A stretch of 64,000 bases of DNA from assembly GCF_001640805.2 (NCBI RefSeq), contig NC_066838.1, positions 13,167,632 to 13,231,631 of the forward strand, in the 5' to 3' direction. The translations under genes were made by a program, and so were the position numbers. How positions within the stretch are numbered: the first letter of the stretch is position 1; every line of letters begins with the position of its first letter. Under the pieces are notes generated by a model, which searched no databases, was not told the DNA's origin, and saw only the letters and a list, made by a program, of their open reading frames with translations. This document shows positions 34,086-55,535 of the stretch, one piece after another. The DNA is from Lates calcarifer (taxonomy: Eukaryota; Chordata; Actinopteri; Centropomidae).

Positions 34086-36099
34086 TCAATACAACACAAT
34101 ATCTCTGACAAGAAAGAAAGGTGACAAACACTGTGATTGATTTCCTGTCTCATGCTAATCTCAAGCTTCACCACATTGATATTTTCATATATATTTAGAG
34201 CAAACAATGGCTACCTGGAAAGTATGATATCAGTTAAAAAAAATCTTTAGGAAGTGGTTTGCAATATTTCAAACTAGGCTACATATATATTAGTAGCAGG
34301 TTGTTGGTTTAAACGTGCAAAATCAATGATACAGTCTTTAAAGAGATGCAAGGTTTCTGGTTTGAATCCCCAGACCACACTGAACAACTTAGGTGGCAAA
34401 AGTTAATGACAAAATCTCATCTGCTCTGTGATGACTGTCAATGGACCCTTCAGCAAAGCAATTCCCATGCAGCTCAGTGGCAAACAGAAAAAGTTTGTGT
34501 GTGAGTGTGAATAGAGGCCTAGCGTGAAGCAGTATGTGCATACAGTGGAGATAAATAAAGGTTAAAAAGGTAATGCCACTGTTCTCCCACACAGTTGTCT
34601 TATCTGAGTGATTATTTTATCTTTGACTGAATTTACACACTTTTACCACTCTTCTCTGACAAAATTTACAGTATTATCGATCATCCGTGCACCTATAATC
34701 TCCATTACCACTGCTGCACCATGACTGCCAAACCACAGACGCACAAAGCAACATCCTCTTCCAAAGTAGCCGTTTTCTCTGTCACCTTGAGCCTGGTTCG
34801 TCATGCTTGTGTGATCGCTCTAAAGGTCACCGCTTGTAGCTACTGTCATTAGCTGTCACTCTTCCATGCTCCCTCCCGCTCCCTGCCTCTCTCCTCCTTC
34901 AAGTCACTCTCTGTCACACATTTCTTTCTCTGGCTCTGGAACACAGATCAAAGTGCCATCCTTAGTTGGACTTTGAAGGTTAAGAAAAGTGAGAAGCAAT
35001 CCCAATGCAGAATGAGCCTGCTATGAGTCTGTGTGCATGTGTGTTATCTGGTGTGCAGATGTGCTGTTAGTGGAGACAAGTTGATCAAGGTAGCGCTGCC
35101 AACTATGCCTGTTGCAATTATAGTTGTGTTTGAGACAGTCTAGGTTACCTGAAAATCCACTGCCTGAGGGGTGAAGAGAAGAAAAAATGTGTTTTTCAGC
35201 ACTTCAACAGCTGCTAATGAAGATCTAATATTTAGAATTGCAGTTAAAACATAGATTAATTGTATTTTTCATCAGGGAGTTGGAGAACAGCAGCACAGTA
35301 CTGTTCTGAATACAAACACAGTGTTTAATAAACTGAATTCTGCTTGAATACCCTCATGAATGCACATGAAGGAGGGGAAGTTCAGCTTGTTGCTAGAAAT
35401 TCAACTGACAATATGAGACAGTAACAATACTGAAGTGTCTTACATTCCAGCACACACAGTTAACACCACGTGGTTAACTGACACATGTTTGAGTGAGAGG
35501 AAGGAGGGAAAAAAAGGACAATGAGTGAGGAGACAGCAAACACAGGTGTGGCGTTTTATCTGTTGGGGTGGTGAGGGGTAATCATGGCAAACTTTAATCA
35601 GTTCAGATCAATTATTCATGGTCAGGGGCCTAGCGAGCTGATTTCTAAAATGCCCCTTCTCTCTCTCTCTGACAGCCCTGTATGAATTATTCAGTCTGCA
35701 TTTACACAAAGAACTCCATCTCTGATACCTGATCAGTCAGTTAGAAACATTATGCATCAGGGAATGTCAATTAGAAATGGGGAAATGGGTCTCCTGGTAT
35801 GTGCACAATAAAAAGGGAAACAAAGCCACTCAAGAAGAAGCAAAAGGATAAGCTATGAAAAGTCTTGAAGAACCCCAAACTTCATGGTCTTGGGAGAATT
35901 ATTATTCATTGAGAGAGGAGTTCTCAGCTTTAATGGGCTCAACCAAAGTCATGATTGTCACTCCACCATGTGTCGTCTCATCATCCATCAATTTACCCAT
36001 TCGTTAAGTGAACTCCACCAACAATGTGCGCCACAACAGACCGGGGATTCAACCCAGCTTCATGATCAAGCTTTAATCATTTCCCTCGCACCTCCCTCC

Positions 36100-36457
36100 T
36101 CCTACTCAGAATGATGCTGCTGCTTCATTTTCATCCACACCAAATCACCCTCGTCCCCTTCCTTTTGCAGTTCTTTCACTGGCTGCTGTGGGCTGTTTGT
36201 AGTTAGGTTAAAACCCTGGTGCCAGTGTATGAGCCCACACTCCCATACCTCAAGGCCAGGGCTATACGCACTGGTCAATGCCAGCCATTTAGCTCTCCTT
36301 TCACTGGCCATATTTCCACATGGTCACCACTGTTCCCCCTGCTGGGTCCCCAGAGGTGGAATGACCTTCCCTCTCTGGTCTGAAAAGCATAGTCACACCC
36401 CCTCGTCCATCATTTACTGAAAACACATCTTTAAAAAAAAAAAAAAAAAAAAAAAAA
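36100..36457 (+). mobile_element. LINE 3-prime end remnant with poly-A tail
   Basis: Around 36350 the plus strand, allowing for two stops, carries the motif RWNDLPSLV followed by LLKTHLF, the usual C-terminal end of LINE ORF2 in fish. It is followed directly by 25 A residues (36433-36457). Stops and lost phase show it is old. Confidence 0.55.
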
Positions 36458-36734
36458 TCTCCATATCCCTATTGAATAATTTTGTCTCTAATTTCTCAAA
36501 AAAAAAAAGAAAAAAAACATCATCTAACTTTTTATCAGGTGTTATTTTTTATTTTTCTTGACAACTACCTTTGCACAGGACCTTGGCGCCTCAAGTTAGA
36601 CTGTATTGTCAGGGCACATTGGTCCTGATTATTGTTTACCTTGTAATGATAGTGATAAAAAGTTGAGATAGGATGAGATTGTTAGTCAAATGCCTCAATT
36701 GTAAGAGAAAAGGGAAAAAAGACTAAGGATATAC

Positions 36735-37381
36735 AGCCATGCTATCAGCTAACAATACTGACACACTAATGTTTAGTATGTATTATGTTCATCATCTCAG
36801 TTTAGCGTGTGAGCCTGCTAACATTTACCAATTAGCACTAAATGAACAGCTGAGGCTGATGGGAATGTCATTAGCTTTACAGTTATTTGGACATAACTTT
36901 AAGTGTTGGACAAGTTAAAATTCATCCTGAGGAGGACATAATGTCAGTACCAAATTTCATGGCAATCCATTCAATAGTTGTTGTGAGATTTCAAGTGTCA
37001 ACCTCATGGTGGAGGTAGAGAAAAAGTCAAGGCATCATCAAAGTCAGTAGGATTCTTTGTCTGGAAACCATGAATATCTATCCAAAGTTGTGTTATTTCT
37101 TATTTTATTACTGTGTTCACACAGATGTTGAGATATTTCCCAGGATGACTGAAGATGTTGAGCTGCTGGAGGTGAACAAGGAAAAGTCAGGGTATTACCA
37201 AAGTCAGTAGCATGCCTCCTCTGGGAACCATTGATACATGCAGTAAAAATTTAATGGCAATCCATACAGTAGTTGTTGTGATTTCAGTCATGCCCAAAGT
37301 GGTGGACTGATCAACTATCAGGTGGACTGACACCCGGACATTATCATCCATAAAGCCACAGCGCTAACATGGCTAAAAAAG
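36735..37381 (+). repeat. Dispersed repeat copy B
   Basis: Begins AGCCATGCTATCAGCTAAC and ends AGCGCTAACATGGCTAAAAA, so the ends are imperfect inverted repeats. Internal wording (AATTTCATGGCAATCCAT; AGTTGTTGTGA) occurs twice, at about 36953-36985 and 37247-37281, showing an internal duplication. I recognise this as an abundant percomorph-type repeat, probably non-autonomous. Confidence 0.65.
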
Positions 37382-40300
37382 TATAACAAAACCTAAAGTG
37401 AACGCAACAGCTATCATGCTGCTTCATTACAGGACTTTAGGGGATATGCCGCCCCAAAAGTCAGTCTGAGAACTTCTGAGTACAAGGACAGAGACGGTGG
37501 AGGGATGAGTGTAATATGGAGAAGGGGTGGTCAGGCAGAGAAAGGCAGATAAATAGACGGCAGAGAAATGAGAAAGTGTAATTCTTGCATAGCACAATTT
37601 ATCATGCTGTCCCTGACAGCCACCAACCATAAGTCACCAAATAATCACTCTCAATAATTCAGAGGGATCTCTCGTGTCCTCCCTTTCCCTCTGCCTGCCC
37701 TTGTAGAGCGTTCCCATGACACGAGGTCAAACCACATGCCCACTGACACTTTAAGCTCTTCATAAATGCAGTGTAACCAGACCAGGTTTGACTTGACTGA
37801 CTGTATCGCTGCGGTGCATGACAACAGGTGAGAGGGAAGGATGGAGAGAGAAGCAGGACGCGCCGTTCATTCTTCTCAGTGTGTCTTAGCGATCCTGCAT
37901 TGCACCAGCTGGACTAATAGGCTATCACAGTTGACATCTCCATGGGAACATCCCACTGCATCACTAATACACAATTCACTGCTGTTTGCTCACATTCCAA
38001 TAATATCCTCCTGTACTGTGGAAACATTCAGATTCAGCTATGGTTGTTTCGTCGTTTCTGTACCTTAGATTTCCATATGTGCAGTTTTCCGCAGATCAAT
38101 GCCAATTTTGTCAGTAGATACAAATTCTGCAGCAGTAGATACGGGTATGTATGTTAGGTGTATACAAATTCTTGACTGCATGATTTTTGGCCAGAAATAT
38201 ACGTGTGAAAGAAGTGCAGGATAATTGAACAAGAGATGTGGAGGACTTGATCATGACTGAAAGAAATTATGAAGCAGAAAAATGTATTATTCCTCCAGCA
38301 GCATGTGTCTTGGTTGGGATAGCTGGACAGTCCATTCATCCTCGTCATGTTGCTGTCACAGCCCTGCTGCAGACGAGTGATGACCACCCTTGTCAGACCA
38401 AATGTTGTCTGTCTCCCTCTGAATGATAGAAATGTACAATGTGTCTGTACGGAAGGACGGATCAATTTCTTTCACTCTGTCCTCTATATCTCCGTGCTTT
38501 TCCTTGTCATACCTTGAAATTCACTGTAATCTCTCCTCCCCTAAAATAGAAGATTTGGATGCCCCCCCCCCCATCACTATCTGAATCTTAATCCACACCT
38601 TTCATACATCGGTAGGGCTTTCGCTCTGACATCTGTCCCTGCTGTGTGTCACTTCTTGACCTTTTCTCCTTGTGTGCGTCCATCATTTCTTTTGTCTGTG
38701 ACTGTTGGCTTGGGTGATCATGTGTGCGGCGTGTGCTTATTTCACAGCGCAGCGCAGGAGGGGATCGCCACCGACTTGGGGACGCTGTGAAAATGTCATT
38801 GTTTGGTTGTGCTCTGCTTTATGACACAGTTTATACAGCGCCGATGATTTCTCCTCCCCAGTGCGGCCTTCTGCTTTGTCTGCCTGGAATCAGGAACGGT
38901 AAATAAGTGGTAATGGGAGTGAATGGGAGGGGGAAGTCAGCCAACGTCTTTCTGTCATCACTTTAGAAGGTTGCGACCCTAAAGCACGGTGGCACAGAGC
39001 TGCTAAATTATTCAGGCTGTGTCTCAAGCCCTGATCTCTGGAGAAGACGGGCCTGTGATTGCTGGGAGCGGACTGACTGACATTTGCACATGAAAATCGC
39101 CTCTGTTTCCCCCCAAACACCCATTCTGCTCAAAGAAAACAGCAGAGGGACCCTGTTTCTGTGTGAGAAGGCTGTAGGTTGTGGTGGGTGAGGAGTGAGG
39201 AATGGGAGGGTTGGTGGAGGGTGTTGTAATTAGAAGAACACTGTTGCCACAAAACCTCAACACACAACAGTGGAGGCATTGCTGCTTAGATGCGCAGAGC
39301 AGTTAACAATCAGACTCACTCTACATGGTTTTAACTCCTAGAGGAAAAAAAACTTGGAGAAAAGTTCTCCTGTGTGATGAAATTGCAGTTCAGGGGCAAA
39401 TGAATATCCTAAATGTGTCAATATAATGAGCATAAAAGCGACTTGAAAATTGAAATGGCAGAGCAGGACCTAGGGGACTAGCTGACTCATAAATCATCTT
39501 TCTGAGTGGGGTCAAGGGCCATTTGACTGGGACATGAGCAGAAATGTGATTTTAGTTATGGGAATATTTTCTAACCAATAATGCAATAATACAGTGTGCA
39601 CATCCCTGCATACATATTGATTAAATGCCAGCATTCTGTGTACATAGAAATTCCAGATTGCTGGGATTAATGCTAAAAAGAATCAATGTGTTCCTAAAGG
39701 CCACTGCATGCAATCTCAGTGAATGGTTGAACATATTTATAATGGTGCATTATACTGCACAAGGTGTGTATGTGTTGCAAGGCCAGAAAAGAGCATCACA
39801 AATGCAATGCAATGCACAATTGCAATTTTTTTTGGTTTGTTTTATTATAATTTAGTATAATAGACAATAGATTGTTGCCAAAACAGTCCACACAGCCCAA
39901 GTTGTTAACTGTTATTTGGCCAATTAAAGCCAGAGAGCTTTTGATTAATCAGACTCCTTCCAGAGTGCAGTTAAAGTGAGCGAGCGGGAGAGCGTGAGGG
40001 AGGGAGGAGAGTGAGAACATCCCTCTGTATGCTGGACCATGTCTCTGAGCTGAAGGCGAACGGAGACTGGGGTGAGGGGAGGGAGAAGGCGAGGGGTGGG
40101 GAGGTGCAGGCGGTAACTGGCCCTGCTGGGAGGGAGGGAGGAAGAGGAGGAGGAGAAGGAGGAGAAGAACACAACTCAAGAAGAGGGAGGGTGAGAGAAA
40201 GGGAGAAGGAGAGGGTGGAGCATCGGACAGATGACAAATTGTGATTAATAAATGTGGTTCAGGACGGCAGTGTACGGGGTTGTTATTAATAGAGAGAATT

Positions 40301-43109
40301 AGAGTGGCTGTGCAACTCAATCTGCACACTGTCACTCTGCATCAGGCCCCATAATCAGAACCTAATGAAACAGCACAGCACCAGGATGTAGACACATCCA
40401 CGCCCGTGCACTCTGCTTACTGTACAGTAAACACACATGCTCAGGTAAGTCAGGGGGAAAATGAAGCATTTTTTATCAGCGCGCAAGAACAATGTCATGT
40501 GTGGACTAGTGGGCCTGAATAAACAAACCTGATATTTATCTTTGACTTATTTCGCTAAAAATGTGACATATTTTCTGTGTGGCAAGACCTCCATTTCTTT
40601 TCTTTTTTACTCTGCGATATATCCCACAGCAGCCTCAGGGTCAGACTGAAATAAGCACCAGATGTATCAGTGATTCACGTGTTGCTCTTCTTGTACAGAC
40701 ATGATTGTAAATGCATCAATATGGATGTCTTTTTCTAGAATCTTTTTCTGCAACTGTACAGCTCTCCCTGGTTTCAGACCTCCCTCAAATCACCTCTTTA
40801 TATCCCTAATGACCTCTAAATTGATTTACAAGACAGTAATCTACATAGCAAAGAATGAGGTCTCGATAGCCGGATTCCTGTCAGTGTTAACTGTGGGAGA
40901 CATGAGCAGTGTTTCCCCCGGGAGTGACGGCCCTCCGGCAGCTACGTGCCTCATGGGGACATGTCATCATCCCTCAGAGCTGATGCTCAGTGTGTGTTGG
41001 TCACACTCCCTGTTCTGGTGTGGACTGTGTGATGGTGCTGCTGTCTCAAAATAAAACATGACATGTCACATATACATTTATAGGATGTGTGATATATATT
41101 ACCGACTGCTGAGATAGTTCCATCCATTACTACTCTGCTTGCAAGAGAGGTTTGGTTTGTTTTGTGCCATACATTTCATTCATGAAAGAACATTAAAAGT
41201 ATAGAGTTATTAGTAGAGTAGATCAGTAGTAGTGTTATTTAAATGCTGCTGTGGATGGCTGAATTGAAGAATTAGTATGTCTTTAAGAAAACATGCAGAC
41301 AAACCAGCCATAGCAGAAGAGAAATATAACATGAATAATGTGGCCATAAATAAGTTCCTGCTCCTCTCTTACTTGTTTACACAGAACAGAAGAAAGAAAA
41401 GCTAGAGCTCAAATTATGCAGGCGTGTGCACAAAAGACAGAGATTTATTCTAGGTGTATCATAATATATGAAATTAATTATTTAACAAACTAATAACTCA
41501 AACAGCCCAGTGCTGATTCTCCAGTGGCTCTTGTTCTATTGGTGACAGTGGAATCTGTGTGAGTCACAGTGACGTCAGAGAAAGTGAAATGATAAAGCAG
41601 TTGCACTGAATTAAAAAAAAAAAAAAGACATTTCATCAACATAATGCATAATGTTGAAATTTCAGGTGAGTGTGAATACTAAGGGGAACAAATCAAGAAG
41701 AGAATAGGGAGAAAGGGAGACAGACAGCTGAAAGACATGCGCATATTTCAATATTAATCACCTCAGTAATATTTTAACAGGCTTTAAAAATCCAATCCTG
41801 AGCATATTGCCTCTGACTGTTGGCAATGATTATCTGCCCCATGCTGCTGAGGACCTCAGAGCACTGTTCTAGCGGGCCAGACTGACTGACCTGCAAACTG
41901 GGACTGACACAGCATTTAACTTGTACCCCGCGCTGCTCAGCTATACCAACATTTCCCAATAGAAATATCACAGGCCATCGCTCCCCAAACCTTCCACGCC
42001 CTCCACCTCAATTTCCCACTAAATCCAACCCATCCTTGGAAAAACCACCTTAAAACTCAATGATTATCCGCCACTCTCTGCGTCTGGTGGGATCAGGCAG
42101 AATGATCCCTATATTGCCAGACAGTGGTCATCATATCTGAGGAGGGAGAGGTCGAGGAGGTGGTGGTTGATGAAAAGGGAGTCATCAATACTGTATGTAG
42201 ACCTATTCCCCTTGCTCCCATTGCTCCAGCCATTAAACTTTAAACTCACAGATCTGCGGTTGTCCCTGTCAGACAGGTGACACAAGACTCTAAGGAAATT
42301 ATGATATGAGCTAAAAATCTGCCCAAGATGTCCCTGATATGAAATGTGATGTAATTGTAGCACATATTTTAGCCTACATCATCGCGTATTATTTCCCAAT
42401 TGTCATTTCAACAGTGAGAAACTGTTGATACAACAATACAAAACATGGTCTTCCATAACTAATGGAGTAAAAACTCTCTGTCTATGTATACCTGCATATG
42501 TCTATGTGCGTGCATGTGTGTTTGTGTGTGTGTACATGCACCAGAGTGCAGGCGTTGAATGTGTTTGTGTGTAAGGTTTTAGGTAAAGGAAAAAGAGAAG
42601 CACAACGTGTGGGGCAGGGTGTCTCACTAATGAGGCTTTATAGCTGTGGGATGCGAGTCACACACACAGACAATGGTCTGGGGAACATTTAGTGTCTCCT
42701 CTCCATTCCTCACACATCATGCCGAGGCTGCCTTTACTTAGTCACCCCTCCTGTCCTCCCTTCCATGGCACACAGAAGATGAAAACATCTGCCTTCATTT
42801 TGCAGCACTTTATCAAACATTTCCCTTGCAAAGAGTTTGCCTCTAACAACAGGTGAATGTCAGACTAACAAGATACAGATTGGAAGCATCAGTGCAGCCT
42901 TGTCTTCATTTGTATCAGTTTACAGGGAAAATGATTCACCATTTGATTTTGCCTCATAAAAGTAATATACATTAATATAAAAAAGTATGCTGTGGATATT
43001 AGCCCCCCACATATGTTGGCAATCGATTTCGATATTTGTACATATTTATCAGTGTGGACTACAGTTTACATGGAAGAGCAAAATAAAGATGCTGGTACGA
43101 TGTAAAGGA

Positions 43110-43112
<3 letters not shown>

Positions 43113-43163
<51 letters not shown>

Positions 43164-43181
43164 GGAGGGCGAGGGAGATAG

Positions 43182-43236
<55 letters not shown>
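43113..43236. repeat. Compound (GA)n-(GATA)n-(GA)n tract upstream of c1ql4
   Basis: (GA)n at 43113-43159, a short G/A-rich spacer, (GATA)n at about 43176-43200 and (GA)n at 43201-43236. Every base is a purine except the T of the GATA units. It lies just before the candidate first exon of c1ql4. Confidence 0.93.
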
Positions 43237-43238
<2 letters not shown>

Positions 43239-43639
43239 GATCTAACAGGTGTCGACTAGGACTGCCCATGGACCAAACACTGCGATAGACTCTACAGTGG
43301 ACAGACACTGGATACGAGCTTCAGATTTTGCCGTGCGTCCCTCATTTGGAATTGCGTTCAAAAGTGTTCTAGCACTTATTTTTTGGGCTTCGTTTCCTCC
43401 GAAGTTAGCGGCATTTAAACTCCAATTTCTACCTGGGAAGAAAAGAGGGGATTAAGCGCAGATTAAGAAACTCTCATCACTTTCCTGGCATCTCCTGCGC
43501 GCCCGTCGGCTCTCCAGCTCTCTTCATTTGGCACTCCAGCTGTCCAAAGTCCTTCAGTCGTTTTGGTGGGACGCGGGCTGGACTGATGTACAGAGAATTT
43601 TGTCTTCCAAAAATGTTTTTGGATCATAAGGAACAGATG
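43237..43639 (+). other. c1ql4: Candidate non-coding first exon of c1ql4
   Basis: GC-richer sequence directly after a GA/GATA tract ends in CAGATG followed by a strong donor, gtgagt, at 43640. An 18-codon ORF from ATG 43586 runs to the donor. Joining it to the c1ql4 frame through the nearest acceptors at 43977, 44586 or 44775-44777 does not give an in-phase product, so I read it as 5-prime UTR with a short upstream ORF. Transcription start and acceptor are not established. Confidence 0.35.
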
Positions 43640-44707
43640 GTGAGTTTTTCATTGTCTTTGTTTTCTTCTCTTAGCAGTTTAAAATTAACCTGAAACACAC
43701 TCATGACGCATTATAGATAATTATATTATCATTCTATGTCATTTATATGTATAATCTATTTCTAAAAATCAAATAATTAGTTTCCTTATTTTTAGCAAAC
43801 ATTATTACCAGCTATATTTCTTTAAAATATTATTTTTATGTTAATCTTTATAATTTCATTTTAATCATACTTTGATTCTTTAATGCAATTATATTACAGT
43901 TCAATTGTGTATATAACAGTGGTAAATAGTGACAAATCAGTTACTGAGTGTCTTTGCTCTTTTTGCTATTATTTCCAGATCCAGATATAGGAGGACTCTA
44001 TTAAAAGCACACCCAGGTTGCCAAAAGTGTTTTTGGTTTCCTGAAAAGAACTTTTTGATGTGGACAGTGGAAATAAGATAAAAGCAGGAGCTCATAAAAT
44101 GACTGTGCCCAGAAAAGATCTCTGATGAACTTTTGTCAGTTACAGTCATGGCACTAAGTGAGACATCCACATGAAGTGAAACCCTGTGCTTTGTAGGGGG
44201 GGCTTGAAAGAACATTTTTCTTTGAAAAACAACAACAACAACAACAAAAAAACCCAGTAAATTATCTCTTCATCAAACAAAACAAACAGTGCCCTCACTC
44301 CCTCCTCAATGAGCTGAATTTGGCACCAGCTCTCATTTCAGCATAAGCTTCATTTTCACAACAACCCCTCTCAGTGCCAGTCATGGTTTCTATCTGATGC
44401 TGCAAATTGATTTGAACTGGAGGACTACGGGAGAGGTCAAAAAAGGTGAACCGGACTTCATTAGATAAATTATGGTTTTTGTAGTGTGTCACCACAAATC
44501 TGAGAATCCAGATTTTTGCGTTTATTTCTTTAAACACTGTGGTGTGTAAAATTTTATGTTTTTTTTTCTTTTTTTTAACCATATAGGCTTTTAAATATCT
44601 TGCTCCTAGCCCTCTGGAAATCTTTATCATTTCTCCAGCATCTGTTTTTTTTTTTCCCTTTCTGACCGTCTGCCATTTTGCGTTCTCTCTCATACTTGGC
44701 CAACTGA

Positions 44708-52755
<8,048 letters not shown>

Positions 52756-53459
52756 ATCTAATCCTTACTCACAGAGGAGAGGAGCGGTTAGAAAAACACC
52801 AACATGCACAAAGACATATTCACATTTACACAGACATGTATGTATGCAAATGAATACAATGATACACAGACATGAATACACAAACACACACACATATATA
52901 CAGACATCCTGAGATTACAACAGACTATAGAAGTGTGGAGCGAGTGAAAATCAGAGATAAGTGGTATTAAGTTGAATTGTGTGATATTGAGCCAATTATC
53001 ATGAGCAACTGCATTTATTGGCGCCTATTGTGTGCAAACATGAATTTCAGAATATGTACAGTTTAAGTGCACCTAAGAATTGCACGTTGTGGCTCTGAAA
53101 TATTTAAAATATTATAATGTGTTCCATATTAACTGACATCGTGATAACTAGAATATAACAAACACCATCAGTGTGATTGTTTTAAATGCAATAATGGTGT
53201 TGAGGGTGCCATTAATTGAGATGACTAAGCTGACAAATGCACATTCAGTGTATTTACCTAAACAGTATTTCACTTAGACATCTCCTCTCTCCATTTTACT
53301 GACCTCTGATCGAGTGGCCAGCCTATATCTTGCAACTCATCTTTGTAAAATATTTTTTTCCCCTGTGCTTCAAAGGGAATTTCACCAGTTGAAATGAACC
53401 AAATCCATGTTGTGATTCAGCCTACATTGGGACAGTGCTGATTAAAATAAGGCCATCTG

Positions 53460-53465
53460 AATAAA
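53460..53465 (+). promoter_or_regulatory. c1ql4: Candidate poly(A) signal of c1ql4
   Basis: AATAAA about 705 nt after the stop. Another AATAAA lies at 53976-53981, so two 3-prime UTR lengths are possible. Confidence 0.35.
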
Positions 53466-55511
53466 CACAGATGTTTGACCTGTTTGATTCCTGTTCCCAT
53501 CATGACATGGGATGTCACATGGTAAGATAAAACAAAACATATTAATATGACAAGTCAACAAGATATGACAAGACATGTTTTAACGATGGCACTTGTGTGT
53601 GATGGAGTTTTAATTGCCAAGTGCATTATTGACAATATTGTGTGTGTGGGTGGGTATGTCAATAGGTATGAGTGGACAGATATTGTGAGATATGGGGGCA
53701 GTGAAAAAGTGACAGCTGCAGTGTTTTACTCACATTAAATGTTGTACAATACATTACAGACAAGTTGCTGTAATTACACTGCCATACCTACTTAGTACTT
53801 TATTTTTGAAAGACCCTGTCAAAGTATCATCATATGTACAAACATAGTAATCTTGGGATGGGCTATCTGGTATGTTGAATAGGTTGAGTAGACAATATTG
53901 CTATTAAAATATCTATAACTATCTTGTGTTCCTGTGTTTTTACATGTTGTTTTGGCATGGAGAAGCTCAGGGCTGAATAAAGGCATGTACATTCAACTAG
54001 TAATAAACACACATAGACCCCTTGTTCAGTTTTATTTGGAGTGACCACTTGGGCTGACTGTGGAGAATTGTATATATGACATTGCTGCGTGGACTCACAG
54101 CTGAGATCGAAACAACAGTGGCTGACCACAGCCACTGCCTGCTACAAGATGGATTTCCAATATGTCTTAAGACACTGTCTAAGACACAAACATTAATACA
54201 GCTATATTGATTTCATCATATAATTCACCCAGGATCTACAAAAATCCAGCAGATGTATACATTTTAAATGTAACAATACAGGAATCAATGGTAGAAACAA
54301 ACCAAATTGGTTCAGCGTTCGATCAGGCTTTCTATTGTTTATTGAAGTTTTGGACCAAGATCATTTGTTGGAAATGCACACCAATGACAAGAAATACAAG
54401 GGAATTGGTTTCGGAGTATTATGATATATTTCTCTCAATATTCCTATAGTGATGCGTACAGTATGTTTACAATTCTATGGTAAATAGCCAAATCTCCAAT
54501 TTAACCACTTCCAAAACAGTTATTTTCATTATCAATTAATCTACTGATTATATTCTTAATTGTAATTCACAAGTGGTTGGGTCTATGAAATGTCAGAAAA
54601 AAGTAAAACATATTCCATCACAAATTCTTAGAGCACAAGGTAATGTCCTCAGATGGTCACAATTTAAAAGCTGCCATGAGTAGATTTTGGCATTTTTGCA
54701 AGAAAAAGGAGCTACGTGGATTAAAAAAAAAATCTTTTGACTGTTCTGTTACTTTGCCTATGTGCTAATAATCCGAATAATCTGATATGGTGTTTCTTTT
54801 TAATTGCTTAATGTTAGAATTCAAGATTGTTTGCTATTTAACTAGTTCACTATTATGTAGAGTCTTTGTTTAAAGGAAATACCTATGTGATATTAAGGAC
54901 CTCTAGTTTTATGAATGATGTATAAATTAGTCTTTATGTTACACCTGACATTAAATTATAAACACTACAAATTTTAAAAGGTGTGTAATTTCATATGATA
55001 TATAATCAAAACACAATAATACCTCAATATGCTTGCAAAAATCATTAACTGTGTGATAAAACACTACAATCTGTTGAGTATTTCCTGAATACGTTGTTTC
55101 CTGCACAGTTAATTTCACCATTTTGTTCAAGGGGCCTTAAAAAATCCTAATTCAGGTAGAGAGAGATATCGTCCTCATGTTAGGGAGAATGCATCTCAAA
55201 CACCTCTTACATTATTGGCGAAAAGGAAAACATCTAATTAGAGTAGAGAGCCGATGGCATACTAGACTTAAAGGATTTGGTGAATCTGTTGCTCCTGAGC
55301 TGAGAAAGTGGGATGTAGCCATGCCATGGCTGGGCCCAGCCCCCGGCTCTCTCTCCTGGCAGATTCCAGTTGAAAGTTAATTGGACGGGGAGAGGTCTGA
55401 GACAGGCTGTGCTGAGGCCCATTAGTGATTCCCCTGTCGAATGCAGAGCCATGAGGATCACAGACTCACAAATAGGAGGATTAAAATAATCAATAGCCTT
55501 GACTTCCATCG

Positions 55512-55535
55512 ACCACACACACACACACACACACA
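55512..55535. repeat. (CA)n microsatellite
   Basis: About twelve CA units between c1ql4 and myl6. Confidence 0.9.

Larger units (their letters stand above)
24900..43112. other. Gene-poor interval between tmem9 and c1ql4
   Basis: Apart from the repeats listed, no coding exon was recognised on either strand over 18 kb. Segments 27300-28320, 32230-32880, 38700-39200 and 39950-40250 are GC- or GA-richer than their surroundings and could be regulatory or non-coding RNA sequence. The open frames in them are low-complexity or without family resemblance. An unrecognised short exon or RNA gene cannot be excluded by eye. Confidence 0.6.

Noticed and set aside
43066..43308. Ser-Leu repeat frame
   Set aside because: Pure translation of the GA/GATA tract.
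43586..43639. 18-codon ORF as the N-terminus of c1ql4
   Set aside because: No acceptor downstream joins it in phase to the signal-peptide frame; more likely an upstream ORF in the 5-prime UTR.
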